This document shows, in pieces, positions 24,441-37,639 of a DNA stretch of 64,000 nucleotides. Within the stretch, counting starts at the first letter, position 1, and each line of letters starts with the position of its first letter. The DNA is from Campylorhamphus procurvoides. Taxonomy: Eukaryota > Chordata > Aves > Passeriformes > Dendrocolaptidae. The notes beneath the pieces are model-generated. The model did no database searches. It worked only from the letters and a program-made list of their open reading frames with translations, and was not told where the DNA came from. The stretch is from NCBI GenBank assembly GCA_013396655.1, contig WBMV01001920.1:286739-350738 (forward strand). Direction: 5' to 3'. A program made the position numbers and the translations under genes.

Positions 24441-25244
24441 AACTTTTCATTGCTCCAAAAGCTGATTGTTAGTAGAAACTAAGCTGGAACATTTCAGATT
24501 AAAACCAGTTTCCCTGTGGAAGAGTAGTAGAGGCTTGTGGGGTATCCAAGGCTGGATATTGCAACTTCCTTTGAGACAGGCTCATGGGTGAATCCCACTC
24601 TTCCCTGAAACCCTGTGGCCTATTCCTCAGGAAGGAAGGAGGCTGCAATCCCACCTTGGGCTGAAAACCTGATAGGAAATACAGTCCATCTGGAGACTGG
24701 GGGGAAGAGAGACCACCTAATCTTTGGTGTTCATGAAAGTCAAGGGCTTTTCAGGGACAGAGGAGGAGGGAGTGGTCAACATGAGGCAGTAGTCATGCAT
24801 GAGCTGCTGTATGGAGACTTCAAGATTATTTTTGTGGGTGTGGTTGGTCTAATCTGCCCTGAGTTGTCTGTCTTGACGGTAGCATGGCCATGTAGGAAAG
24901 AGAAGAGTCTGTCTTGCTTAAATTGTTCTTTATATCTGGTTGGTTTTCGACTAGAAACAATTTGGTAAGAAACAGCAGGCTTTGAAATTAAACCCAAGTC
25001 TTTATGAGAAATACTACAAAAAGTGGTTTTAATACAACTTTTAGTCTTAACAATCTAGGAGGATCTCTGACTTTCTCTCAGTACTTGCACCTTACTGTTT
25101 CTCAACGCATTATGTTGAACTGTGAAAGAAAAGTCTTATCAGAAATCTCAGACCGTCAACTTTTGTTCCATTTTTCCCATGTCAGACAATGCAGCTCTTG
25201 ATCCATTACAATAGTGAACTGGGAAAAACTTAGCTGCCTGGTGA

Positions 25245-25345
25245 CCTGTGTGTGTTGGGATGTCTCATGACATTTGATGCCTTAGTTTCCTCATTTGTAG
25301 AACAAACATTGTTATGGTTTCTTTCTGTTTCCAAACATCTTTAAA
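25245..25345 (+). mobile_element. Possible MIR-like SINE remnant
   Basis: GATGCCTTAGTTTCCTCATTTGTAGAAC closely follows the sense MIR block 'gtgcctcagtttcctcatctgtaaaat', with GGTGACCTGTGTGTG upstream perhaps paralleling 'agctgtgtgaccttgg'. The downstream part is lost. Confidence 0.42.
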
Positions 25346-27814
25346 AACTGGACAGTGATGACCATATGATATTTTAATAAGTGATCAGTGAAAAAATTTA
25401 TAAATGAAGCAAAATAACATAGAAAAAAAATAAGTAAAAGAACACTTTAACTTTCTACCTATTTTTGTAAACTGACTTATGAAGGAAGGGGAAATCCTTT
25501 TGCAGCTCAGGTTGCAAACTGAGCTCAGCTGCATTATTAGACATCAGAAAATCCAGCCGGGTTGGAGCAAGAGGAAGCCAACCTTCCTACACATCACTGT
25601 CAGGGAGCTATTTCGTTCACTCCAGCGTGGTGGTAATGAATTATCTCTGAAACAGTTGGGTTTTTTATTTCTGCATGTAGGGTCTCAGAAAAGGAAAGTG
25701 CACACGATTTTCAGGGTTGCTAAGAAAGCAGCAAGTGATATCAATCTGAATCTTATATTGTTGTTGATGCACAATGGAAGTTAATGAGGTTAGCTGGAAG
25801 TGTTAATTGTCCTACACTGCCTGCTGTCTACTCTTGCTCTGGAAAATTCATGCATAGCTGAACAGCTGAAAACTCCGCAAAAAGTGCTTTAACAGAGGAA
25901 ACGGGCAACATTTGGCCCAGTAAAATCATAATGCAGGTGGCTGAGAAATCACTCACTCAATTATAGGCATGAGGGGGACTCCATTTAAGAGCAACATTTG
26001 GAGCTTTATGGGCAACATAAAAGGAGAGAGAATGAGGTTTTTATATCACTGTGTTCAGTTGTAGAAGAAGCAGGAGATTGTTTCCCACCCCTTTGCATGT
26101 GCTTGGACTGTGCAGTGAAAATGAAAATGTCTGCTCAGAGATTTGGCATAACACCTGGAGAGGATGGGCTGGAGCTAGTCCAGAGGCCCCCTGCACACAC
26201 CCTGCTACATCCCCTATTATAGAGTGATTCCATGTGTTCAGGACTGGGCAATGTCAAAACAAAAGCTATACTCTAAAAATAAAACCTTTGGCTCCTTTAC
26301 TAGCAATAAACTCTCAAAGCAAAAAGAAGTTTTCAAAAAATATGAGCATAATTAATTGCTGCTTTTCTTGTCCCTTGGCAGTTGCCAGAGCAAGCGAAGT
26401 AAGATTATCTCCCAGCACACACAGCTCCTGCCATTTTTATCATCCTTCTGTCTCCTGTAGGGACACCCCCTGCCCCTGGAATATCATGAGTAAATCTCTT
26501 TATTAAAGCTTCTTTTCTAATACTTATGTTGGCTTATGAGGGAAAGCACACAGGTAAGGATGCAACACCTCCCAGGACAAAGAATTTGTATTTTCCTTTC
26601 CTTTAAATTCTTTTAGTGCCTTAATGCCTCATTTTTGTGAGGTTAAGGCTGATGGTTCTATAACTCTGACACTGTAGTGGCTGTGTCCATCCTCTCCTCC
26701 AGGCATGCCAGTACCTGCACTCTTCCCATTCCTCCTTCCTATTGTGGATTAGAAGAACCAAAACATTTATTTTTCTGCTGGTATGGATAATCCTTTCAAT
26801 CTATATAAAGAAAATCCCTCCACTAGCTCAGTGCTCTCTTTGCATTTCCAGAGAAGTGCCTAATTTATTTTCATATTAAACAAAATACAAAACTACTACA
26901 AATACCTTACTTTTTTTTCCCTGCTGTAAAGCTTGACATCTGGGCCTGTAACAGCTCATCAGTGGATTTGTGAGATGAAGCAAATGACATTTCTATATAG
27001 AGCATTGGCTGCTGTAGAAATCAGATGGTGAAATGGAACTGCAAAGAATTTGGTATTGAGTGATGATCTTCATCCAAGGATCTTGGAGTACAGCAATCCC
27101 CACTTTGCTGACACAGATGATGGGTGACTTACTCCAGCCTGCACAGCAAAATTGGCCTCGCAGCTGAGTATCTCTAGAGACCTGTACATAGAGCACAAGC
27201 ATTCTGGAGCAGGAACCACATCTCTGTGTTTTATAAAGCTCTTTCTTACAGGAAGTTTTTGATCCTGGTGTGGACAGAAGTGCACCTGTGAGTAGCTGTA
27301 CGTGAAACCCTCATTCCATCCTTTCCATGCATGCAATGCACTTGGATATTTTCTTGCTCCATTGCCTTGGCAGAAGACAACTTGTACCTTGCCTCCATAC
27401 ACATATGCAGTTTGAGCTGTATTCTTTATAAACTTCATTTCTGTGTGTTAAAACACAGCATGAGATCAAGGCAGCACTTCTGCTCTCCTGACCCAGGCAG
27501 CACTGCTCCAGAAAAAAAGGCTAGAAAGTAGTCCCAGATAGTCCCAGCAGAACTGCTGGGAGTACAAAGTCAAACCAAAACCCAATGACCTGAAGCAGCT
27601 TTAAGATGAAGCTGACAAACTACTAGGATGTTTGCTTCCAGCAGCAAGAGACTGGGCTCAGCAGCCTGAGTCTCCCTTCTGTCCCCACTTTGTCCTCCTG
27701 AGGGCAGGTGACCAGGTTTCTCCCCCAGCTATGCCTGGTGGTTCCTGTGGCCACGTCCAGGCTGAGCTTTCCCCTTCACGCTGGTGCTGAACTCCCAGCC
27801 TCAGCTGTGCTTCC

Positions 27815-27854
27815 CCAGGATAGCTCCTTGGCTATCCAGGATAGCTCCTTGGCT
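27815..27854. repeat. 21-bp tandem duplication
   Basis: CCAGGATAGCTCCTTGGCT, 19 bases, is repeated exactly with a 21-bp period. The period is a multiple of three, so the short plus-strand frame across it (27,708-27,902, 64 codons) gains seven repeated residues. I do not think that frame is coding. Confidence 0.9.
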
Positions 27855-30094
27855 GAAGCAGAGGGAGTCAGTCCTTGTGTAGAACAGGAGTGCTGCCCCT
27901 GACTGCAATGCCTTTCACTGCAGAGAGGCAGAAGGAAGATGGGAACCACAGTTCACCTCCTGGTCCCTGTAAGTAAACTCCAAGAGTAGAGGCATCACTG
28001 CTGTAAGGATTTTCAGTGTTCCTTGGAATTGCTTTGTTCCTCCACAAGTGCCCAGCAGTGCTGTTGCCTCTGCCACAGGATTCACTATGACAATGCCAAG
28101 CTTTTCATGGTGTGCCCACAAGAGTCTGCAGAGTTCAGGGCACCCTGACACAGACATTTTCCAGTGTGTGACTGTGTGGACGGCAGAAAAAGTTGGAAGG
28201 GAGGGGACACAGAATAAGGCACACCTCCTCCCTGTACCAGTGATCATCATGTTGAGATATGTGAAGATATCCTGATTATCACCAATTCCAGCACCTCTGT
28301 GATTCTGGTGTTCCTGAACAAATCCTGAATCTCACCCTCCTCCTTCTAACCTTTGGAGTAGCTGGGCACTGCCAGGCAAATTCTGTCCATGATGATGTGA
28401 TGTTCAACTTCGTGCAAAGGCAATTAATGTACTTCAGTGAAGGCTGGAAATCTAGTTCTGTGCTCCAGCTAGTACATTCAATAGTGAAGATATTCAGACC
28501 CAGCTGCACCATCTCAAGCCACATCTGGTCAAATTTGAGTCAGCAGCAAGAACTTGCTGATTCTCAGAAATTCCATGTCTTGTGAAGAGATGGTAGTGAT
28601 GGTTGTCTGTCAGCTAGTCAGTCAGCACTGTGTTCCAGCCCGTGGTAGGACATGTGAGTGCCAAACTGGTGGCCTAAGGGGAGTCCTGGATATTCATGGC
28701 CATCAGGAGCTTTGTGGCACTCTGCTAGAGAAGGAGCATTTGTATGCCCCCTGCTGCCTTCCATTCTGGGACGCTGTACTGGCTTTTTGTACTTCCAGTT
28801 GAGTATTTTGTTGTAAAGAATTGAAAAGCTATAAAAGTCATATTGTTATTGAGATTTCACTTCTGCTGTGGTACAGGAAAAGGTGCTCACAGCATTCATC
28901 TATTGTTATTTTTTCATAAAACCTTTCAACTTTGATTGCAATGACTTTGCACATAAATATATGTGAAAATATGCATACCTATATGATCGATCCATAATTA
29001 AACAACACAGCTGGTTGGAATTTGCTTTTCTGGAAAATATCTCATTATGATGCCTTTCTGATTGGAACCCACTCCATGCTGAAACACTTCAAACTTTCCT
29101 GTGGAACCGGATGCACACCATTACCTAGCATGCAGCTCACTTTCCTGTTAAAGGCGTGAATGGGGCTGAAACAGGTTTATTGCTTCAAAAATTACTTTGG
29201 AAACTGGCTGTATGGCTGTTAATGGAAGCTACCTCAATAGCTGCAAAGATGTTTGCTTGCTGTTCTCTTGAACTAAAAGAGCTTACCTATATATACTTGG
29301 TGCAGTCATGAAGTGCAGACTGCTTCATCTCAAGCACAGGCACTTGGAAGTAGGAAAACTCAGCTCTGTTCCTGCTCTTGTGTGCTTTCAAGTGGCTGCT
29401 GCTTGCTCTGTTGTTTCATAAGAGAATTTGAAAGTGAAGTCATGTCCAAAATTTGGTGCTAGAGGTTCTTGGCAGCTCTAAAAGTAAATCCATGAAGAAC
29501 CCAGGAGAACCAAAGTTTGCTCTCTGGGAACATCCACAGGGAGAGTACACTGAAGTGTCTCTGAAATAAGTAAGACCTCGAGAAGCATAGGAAGAGGCAT
29601 GACAGCTTGAGTCTGTCTAGAGTGGTGCAGAGTGATCTGTCAGTGGAAATCTATCTTTATAGAGCTGCTGTGAGGTGCCCCCTGCAATCCAGCACCCAGG
29701 CTTTCCATGCCTGACAATGCCTCATCACTTCCCTAAGAACAAGGGAGATAAGGAAATAAAAGATTGCCAGAAATGGCTTTATCAATTGGCAACTCTATGT
29801 CATGTTTTCATTAAACAGTGGAGACTGGGGCCAGCAGTCTGTAGCTTTGCTTGATAAAGAGATTTTTACACATATGAAAAAAAAATCTAGCAAATTCATT
29901 ACCTTTTATCTCTGTTGTACAATATCACCAAGTGGAGAGTATTAGTCACTTCTGGAAGTGGGAAAGGAATTTTACAACATAGAATCACATCTTGTATCTC
30001 TCTTCCTTTTTCCAAGATTTTGTCCATCTGTTCCCTTTTTCAAAAACAAACAAACTATTAATACAGTGCTTTGATGGAGCCTTCTGTTCAAGGC

Positions 30095-30290
30095 TCTTAA
30101 AGGGCTGTACAGATATTCATGATTTTATTTGCCAAGAAAGACTTGAAGAGATAAATATTAAATTCCTTGCTTCCCACGGGGCAGATGCCAGAGAGGCTGT
30201 GTGTGTGCTTGTGTGCAGTGCTGACACCAGGACTGCGGCCCTGACTTTAGACTCTGGAGAACTTGCTCAGCCCCTGGTTTTATCTCAGCA
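30095..30290 (-). mobile_element. Possible MIR-like SINE remnant (amniote type)
   Basis: CTCTTAAAGGGCTGTACAGAT, then ATGATTTTATTTGCC, then GAGATAAATATTAAATTCC and GGCAGATGCCAGAGAGGCTG follow the order of an antisense amniote MIR (the 'aagcgctttacaaac', 'attattatccccattttacagatg' and 'cacagagaggct' blocks). Each block is diverged. The plus-strand ORF here (29,992-30,312) is then incidental. Confidence 0.38.
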
Positions 30291-30299
30291 TTCCCATAG

Positions 30300-30352
30300 G
30301 ACTGTACACTAACTGCCTGTTTCATCTGTGTCTGTTTCCCTATTCGTAAAAC
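30300..30352 (+). mobile_element. Possible MIR-like fragment
   Basis: TGTCTGTTTCCCTATTCGTAAAACATAG resembles the sense MIR block 'tgcctcagtttccccatctgtaaaatgg'. It is a single short block, so the call is weak. Confidence 0.25.
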
Positions 30353-33211
30353 ATAGGCTTTTCTTTTGCTCTGCCTTGCCACCTACACACCTGACTTCAC
30401 CTAATGCACAGGTACACAGTGATCCACTCCCTGCAGGAGAGCCCTCGGCCAGGGACCTGTGATGGAGAGTTATTTCTGCGCTGTGGCATAACCAGAGCTT
30501 TTAGTAACAAAATGCTTCATGCTGGACTGGCTGTATTTGAGTACCAGTGTCAGTGTAGTCCTGGCAACAGGACTCACTTTTAGCTACCCTGATGCTTGCT
30601 TGAATTCCTAGGCAGGTTTTCTGTCAGCACAAAGATCTTTGCTGCTGCTGTTGCAGTCCTGTTGGTCTCAAGGTAGCTCAGAGGGGCCTGCCAGAGCTGC
30701 TGTTGCTCCTTCATTTGCATCAAGAGTGAACTTGTGTAGCTCTAAAGCTGATGTGGTGCAAAGGAAGTGGAACAGTGCATTGGTACAGCTTGTGGAACTA
30801 GGGCTACTGATCCTAAATCTTGCTAGTTTTTCTTAACAAAGGCACCTGTTAAGCATCAGAGAAAATGTGTATGTGTTGAGATTGAGGATCTCCCCTAGAA
30901 ATTACTTCCTGAAATTCTCTTTGTTGCTTTGAAACATCAGAGCTAGGGACTGCCAGCGTGGGACAGTAGCCCAGTCATGATGTTCTCTTAGTCATTTTTT
31001 TGGTCCTCTTTGTTGGTGGAAGTGACAAAAGGATTAATTGGATATGATGCCCCAGATGGAAAGCTTTTGTTATCAGGGGAAAAGCAAAGGCATCCAAGAA
31101 AGGAAGGAACCAAATGTATCCAGCACTGAAATGTATTCAGAAACATCCCAATTGCAAGTTATCAGAAGTCAGAACCTTGGAGTCACAAAAAAATAACATC
31201 TTAAGTCCCTTAATGAGAGAGCAGCCAATGCAGTTTTAGTTTTTTATAATGAAAGATACTCTCTCGTCTCATTCTGTTTTGAAACAGAGCCATGGTGGTT
31301 TTCAAAATACACTGCAAGTCCGAGTTGGCTTGTGAGCCGTTTCTCCTAAGCATAGATTAGCAAAGTTGAGCTGACCTGAATGAAAATGGTTTTCATCAAC
31401 ACTGGCCAGTCCTTGGGTTCATCTGCATTGCAAAATTGTTCCAGCTGGGCATAGGTGGCAGCTTCTGCTCAGGAGCTTGGAATAAGGTTGTAAAATGAGT
31501 TGGGTTTAGAAGTGCAGTGGGACTGTAGGATGTGCTGAGCATAGCAGACAGGTCTTGGGGCAAAGAGAATTAATGGGCAGACATTGTACACAGAGGGAAG
31601 GACTGCTTGGATGGGCTGAGTAGCCATGGAGAACAGCCAGATTATCTACAAGGGGGCTGATATCCAGATGTCTCCAACCAGGAACAGTACAAACAGTGGC
31701 AAAAGTACTTATTGTGTGTCTAAATCAAGAGATGCTCACAGGCAAAACCTTCTGGATAAGAAGGCACTTGACTGAAAGGATCAACTTTTTTTGCTGCAGC
31801 AAGAGAGTCCTTTCTCAGTCTTAGGGGAATGTGCTTGTCTAGCATGTTATAACTGAGGGCAGCTAAAGCTTCTTTGTTCCAGCAGAAATCCCAGCCTGCA
31901 GGACCAGGGTGCCTCCATCTGTATTCAGAAGGTGGGGATCCACCCTGATCTTGGGGGTTTTGGCTCATGCATATGCCACATATGTAGGCAGAGAGGACTG
32001 AGCTGCCTGACAGGAGTATGGGTCTGATGCCATTCCAGAGTAAACAGAGAGACACTCTGGAGAGCAGTGTGCAGGGACTTCAGGGCAGTGTGTCCAGCCC
32101 TCTGAAAGAGTGGGAGAAAATGAACCTTCAGAGGCCAGCTGTGTTCCTACTCTCATCTCTCACCACCTGCCACCATAGAACCGTGAAATTCACTGAACCT
32201 GTAAGCAGAGAAAGTCTCTCTGTTATGAGATCTCAAGGCTGCTTGGTGGCAAGTGACATGGCAAAACAAGTTATTTCAGGACAGGTGGGGAACAGTGAGA
32301 GTTCAGCACAGTGTGTACTGGAGAAATTAGACTAGACGCTGTTGTGCAATTTCTTGTCATGACTTGGTGTGACCTCCATTATACCCATGAGATCTCCTCC
32401 AGTGAGTATCAATAGCCTCTTCCCCTATGTCTTAATGTATTTTTAATACTGTGTAACTGCCAGAAAAATAATATTGTTTCTGGAAGCTTTCACTGCAACA
32501 TTTGGTTATATATTTATCCTATTGTCTGCGAATTCAGGATCCTTAATTACCCTGAGACCAGCACCTGCAAAAGAAAAAAGGAGGTTAGTTTTAAAATAAC
32601 ATTGAAAGTCTTCATTGTCTGTCCTGGTTGCGTACAAAGTCTGATAAAAATGGTGAAAGGCAATTCCTAGCACCTTGACTGGAATATTTTGAATTATTGT
32701 AACTTACTGATGAACTAGTCAATTAAAACCTGCACATAGCTTTAGCTCCAGCTTTTTACTTGTTTACCAAATATCACATTTTTCAAAGAACACAGATGTT
32801 CAGTAGCATGTGAATTGTATGGTCTCAGTCAGACGTAAGTTCTTGTAGTTACTTTTGCTAGATCTTAGCTTAGCTACTAGTTTAGGATGTAATGTTGCCC
32901 ATATTGAATCAAAATTAAGTGGGATTTATGAGGTTGTATAAGGACCTAAAATGTTCCAAGCAGTAAATATGGATTGTTGAGAACAGCACATGTGAAATGA
33001 CTGATGAAAAGAACTGTGCCATAAATATAACTAATCTTACAGCTATTGCCTCTTCTTCAGTTGACTATGACAATAACACTTAATGCTCTTGATCAGAGGA
33101 TCTCAGATCATTCTGTAAGGAACTCTTCTTGTTCACATTATACTGTCAGTGAAAATTAGTATCTGGGAGATATTAATGACATCTGAGACTTGAACAAACC
33201 ATTACATATTG
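30353..33211. other. Non-coding unique sequence
   Basis: No gene or clear repeat family is recognised. ORFs are short and overlap on both strands (for example 31,720-32,055 minus and 32,018-32,335 plus). Confidence 0.65.
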
Positions 33212-33550
33212 TAGAATCATAGAATAATTTAGGTTGGAAGCGACCAGTTAAAGGTCACCTAGTCCAATCCCCCTGCCATAGGCAGGGACATGTTCCATTA
33301 GACCAGGTTGCTCAAAATTGCATCCAACCTGGTCTTGAACATTTTCAGGGATGTGGCATTCACAGGTTCTCTGGGCAACTTGTTCCAGTGTTTTATGACT
33401 CCATTGTAAGGTGTTTTCTTCCTTATATCTAATCTAAACCTGCCCTCACTCAGTTTAAAGCCATCACCCCTTTTCCTATTGCTACCTGCCCCTGTAAAAA
33501 GTCCCTCTCTGGCTCTTTCGTAGGCCTTCGTATGATATAATATGGAGGAG
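33212..33550 (-). mobile_element. CR1 LINE 3' fragment with ORF2 C-terminal remnant
   Basis: This is an inverted CR1 copy. On the plus strand it starts with the terminal repeat TAGAATCATAGAAT and continues through 'ttaggttggaag', 'caaccccctgccatagg'-type and 'ttctctgggcaacttgttccagtg' phrases typical of CR1. On the minus strand an 86-codon open frame (33,298-33,558) preserves the C-terminus of the CR1 ORF2 protein (endonuclease-reverse transcriptase): GDGFKLSEGRFRLDIRKK, then VIKHWNKLPREPVNATSLK, then FKTRLDAILSNLV and a stop. The segment between, where the family has FFT-V, is changed. The 5' part of the element is missing and it cannot be active. Confidence 0.93.
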
Positions 33551-36409
33551 GAGTACAAACCTCATTTCCCAGTATATCCAGCGTGATGTCCTACTCACTG
33601 GACCATGGTGCCTCTCCAGGCACAGGCTGGATGTGGTTACATACACACAGCTTCAAAGCAGCACAGAAACAGCCCAGACACCTCAACCAGCCCCAGGACT
33701 GCCTAGCTGTGTGGCATATGAAAACATTAAAGGAGTGAAAAGATGCTCCTTTCGATGGCTTTCCTGGCAGGGGAATGATCTGGAAGGCAAATCTGTTGAT
33801 TTTCTCTGAAATAAAATCTCCTGAACTTTGGTGTTTTGATCCTATACCCCCTGCTGGGATAAGGGACAGATACACAATGTTAGCAGTGGTGCTTTGACTT
33901 GGGATCCACTTCTGCTTGGGCCTCCCATGTCTTGCCTGGGTCTTTCTCTGTCCTGGCTCTCTGGGAAACGGTGGCTTCCTAATCTCTCCACACTTCTGTG
34001 TAACCCATACCTTGTAACTACCTCGGCTCAGCAGTGAGCAGATGCTGAAGGGATGAAAAATTCCCTGGGCCAAGTCCTGAAGTGGTTGGCAAGAATAGGT
34101 AGATAGCCTGGCGACAGCACTCCACTCTCCTTCTGTAAATGCCTCCTATCTCCTGCTGCCAGTCATTACAGAAATAGAGACCTAGCTTTACTCAGGAGGA
34201 TCTAAATGTCCTCGTTGCTGTTTGGTAAAGGGCATATTTCTCCAATTAATTATTAAGTGGAACTCTGGCCCAAAGAAGGGGCTGCAGAGATGTCAGAGTG
34301 AAAAGGGGAGAGCGTTTTAACCTTTCTGAAGCTCTCCTGCAATCGGCAGCAAGTTTGCCTTGTGGGTCCTGGCCAGTTCTTGTTCTACAGCACATCATCA
34401 AGGCTGGCCAGCAGAGAATGGCCTCACGGGGACTCTGCCAAATTCCATGGCTCATGGGCCCATCTTTTCTCTCTCCTTGGCAGCAGAAAAATTCTGCAAG
34501 GAAGCTGCTACCTACCACTTGTAGGTAATAATCCTGCCCTTGTTCTTATTTTTCCCCTGTTTTTTGTTTCTACCCAAAATTCTTTCCCTGGAAGTGCACA
34601 GATTTGAGTCCCTGATGCTTTCTCCAGTCTGGCCTGCAGAACTTGGTTCCTAACCACAGCCACCCCACTGACCTGGACTGCCCTGTCCAGTGGGATTACT
34701 CAAAATTTGTCTTTCTGGATGAATCAAACTGTGTCATCAATTCACATTAACCCACCTTCCTCTTGTCCTTAGCCAGCCATCAGCAGACAGCTCAAAAGTC
34801 AGGGTGTTAGGTGCAAAGACTCCCAGCAGCACACTCCAGTGCTTGAGTGAGGAATCGTAAATCAGTATCTGCCTCACTGCTCCTCCTGCCTAGCCTGCCT
34901 AGCCTGCCTTTTTTCCTTTATCTTGTCTCTGTTGTTTTTTTGTGTGGTTGTCATGAAAAGGTCCAGAGTTACTGGTGATGCTGTGCACTGTGGTTTCAGA
35001 GTTACAGTTCCCTTTAGCAGGGAAGGCTGCTCTGGGACCCTCAGGTTGCAGCATCTCTACATCCAATTCACAGACTTCGGAGACAAGCCCTTTGCATTTG
35101 TGTCCCCTTGTTGCTCCAATCTGTGCAGTGTGGTTGGTGACAACTCCTCCTCCCAGTAGCACCAGCAAAGACACGGTTTGTTTGGAGGCTTTGGAGGATG
35201 AAAATCAGCCTTGGGTAGGAAAACGTCCAAGCTGACTTTTACCATTAAGCTGTCAGCAGGATATGTAGAGGTGTTTAAATATTGATGCAAACACAGAAGA
35301 AATAGTTGTCTTCCTCTGAAACAGGCAAGGGATTTATGGTGTAAAACATCTCAGAGCTCTTTGCCAGCACTGCACAGGTCACAGTTATCCCTCCCTGGTA
35401 CAGCACATGGGAACCGTGGTGTTGGAAACTCCTCATCTCCTGCCCACACAGACCTAGAGAGCTGAAATGCAGGTAAGGAAATGCTTGAAGTGGCACAGAC
35501 AGATGGATTCAGCCTCGGGGTAAAGATTTGATAGAAACGTTGAGAGCTGGAAACTGAACCTCTCCTTTGGGTCTGGATGTGATTTGCTCTCCTGGGAGAG
35601 GGGACAGAAAGCTGCTGAGCCAGAACTTTGCTGTCCAGGAGATGGAGGTTTGTTATTCAAGCCTCCCCACCAAAATCAAATATTTGCAAATGGAGGGAAA
35701 CATTATTCCTAGGGATGTTTGCAGTGGGCTTTTGCTGAGGTTTTTGCCAGCAGCTTGTAAGTCTGAGCCAGAATCACATGTATGAATGTTTTCGTATTAT
35801 AGTATACCCAAATACTCAGTCTTCCCCACTTGTGCCCAGGAGAGATGCAGAAGAAGCCTTGACTTGTCCTTCAACGTGTTTTCTGGAGTTATATCCAAGC
35901 CTAATTAAGCTTCTTGTTCCTGCTGTTTCTCTGAAAACATTTGGGAGAGGAGAACATAGAGGCACGGAGGGGACTTGCACAGGGTATGAAGGACATGTAG
36001 GAGCAGATATGAGGATAAAAACCTTAACCATTTTCTGGGCACTTTGGACAAAACGTCAACTTCTTTGAGAGGGTGGAAATGAGAGTCAGAGGGGTTTTTT
36101 TCCATATTAGTTGCAAGTGCAACGCCCCCCCACCCCTCAAACTTCTACAGCTCTCAGAGCCAGTGCCTCTTTTTGTCTTATATGACAAGAAGCACTTACA
36201 GCCCAGACCTCACTCGGGGTCAGCATCACATCTCCCCCCAAAGACTCTCCTGTGGCCACCCCGCAGTTACACAGTGAAGGGGCTTTTCCTAAGCTCAGCT
36301 CCTAGCTGGCTGTCATAGCACCACTGTGCTGCTTTTCAGCTCTAACTGCTGTGCCACATCTGTACAGACAGGGCTCACCAATGGCTTGTCTTTATTTTCC
36401 TATTGCCAA
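33551..36409. other. Non-coding unique sequence
   Basis: No gene is recognised. The longest minus-strand frame of the window (33,591-34,073, 160 codons) starts just beyond the CR1 copy, matches no family I know, and is not supported by CpG content or splice signals. A short 9-bp tandem repeat (CCTGCCTAG, 2.7 copies) lies at 34,885-34,908 and a C-run at 36,124-36,131. Confidence 0.65.
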
Positions 36410-36670
36410 ATTTTCTAATTATAGATCGGTGGCTATCAGCCAATCAACTACAATTTTGAGGCTCGTTATTGGACTTCAGATGTCAGGCTGAATTTTTCCT
36501 AACTGTCCATAATAACAGTAATAGCTTGACTTCCACCATGAGACAATTAACCTTCTTAAAGTTTAGTGCCTCAGGCTGTGCCTCAGAAAGATTCCCTCTA
36601 CAAAGCAGACAATTACCTTTACTTAATAACCTTTCTCTTTCTAATCTGATATTAGTGCCAAAGTAAATGT
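36410..36670. promoter_or_regulatory. Candidate constrained non-coding element
   Basis: AT-rich sequence with closely spaced motifs of the kind seen in conserved vertebrate non-coding elements: TCTAATTATAG, AGCCAATCAA, GACAATTAACC and GACAATTACC. It contains no ORF of note and no repeat. The call is only an inference from motif density; no alignment was possible. Confidence 0.3.
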
Positions 36671-37639
36671 AAAGGGCAGTGCTCTATGTCCCCTCTTAAG
36701 TACTTTAAATGCCTGTCCATGAAAGCTAATGAGCTGCCATTTTGCTTAATCTAGATTTGTCGTGGATCTAACACTGTGCAGCATCTTCCTTTTTAAAAAA
36801 ATCTGAAACCCAAGGATAGCTCTCTTCTAATTTGTATTGAAACTTGGTATGTGAAAAAAGGAAACCTGATGAAGCAGAAAGAAAAATAACGATCTCCAAA
36901 TGACAAAACAAGACGAATCATATTCAGCATTGGTCAGCTGCTGGCTTAAGGCTGGTTTCAGTGGGAAGTAGTGTCAGTATCTGTAAAGCAGGAATTTGTC
37001 ACTGGAACTTTATAGAGTAAGTTGCAGCCCCTCCTATCAACTCCGGTGTAGATGAGGGATGGGAAGACAAGGTTGGACAATTTTCCTGTGTATCTGTCTG
37101 TCCTGCCGGCCAGGAGCACTGACCTCTGCTGCAGCAGACCTACAGCACAAGCACAACTGCTCTGTAGATGTAATTTCTTCATGGATTGCTGCTCATGGTA
37201 ATTAACATGTGCAACATTAGTAACTGTTGAGGCACAAAATGCTCTCTCAGCAGAGAAGTTATTGCTGTGCTGACCCTGTGTTTTGCACTTTCAGTGAAGG
37301 TTCTCTAATAATATTGAAAATCGCTCACAAATTTCTGAGATAAAGGGAAAGGACTATCATGTGAGCAAACACAATTTCCCCAGGAATGCTAGTTAAAAAG
37401 AGCAACAAAAAGCAAGTTTAAATCCCAGGAAAAAAGGGCTTTGGCGGCTCTTAGCAAAGATGCTTAATTCTTCTGTAGCTCTTGAATATATGCCTTTGGA
37501 TGCAGAGTATTTCCTCGCACTGAAAAATGTCGCTTTCATTTGGTTTATGTTCGTGCCCCTGCTAAGTCTGTTTCTGGCCGCTGAGCCAACATTTACTCTC
37601 TTCTCGTAAGAGTGCTCTGGTTTCATCATCTCAATATAA

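Larger units (their letters stand above)
24441..30094. other. Non-coding unique sequence
   Basis: No gene is recognised. The segment contains a MIR-like remnant (25,245-25,345) and a 21-bp tandem duplication (27,815-27,854), listed separately. TATATATA near 29,290 and TATAAAAG near 28,831 are isolated TATA-like strings. ORFs of up to 122 codons show no domains. Confidence 0.65.

Noticed and set aside
33591..34073. Longest frame in the window, 160 codons, minus strand
   Set aside because: No recognisable domain, no CpG enrichment and no splice signals in frame. Frames of this length are expected by chance in 64 kb searched in six frames.
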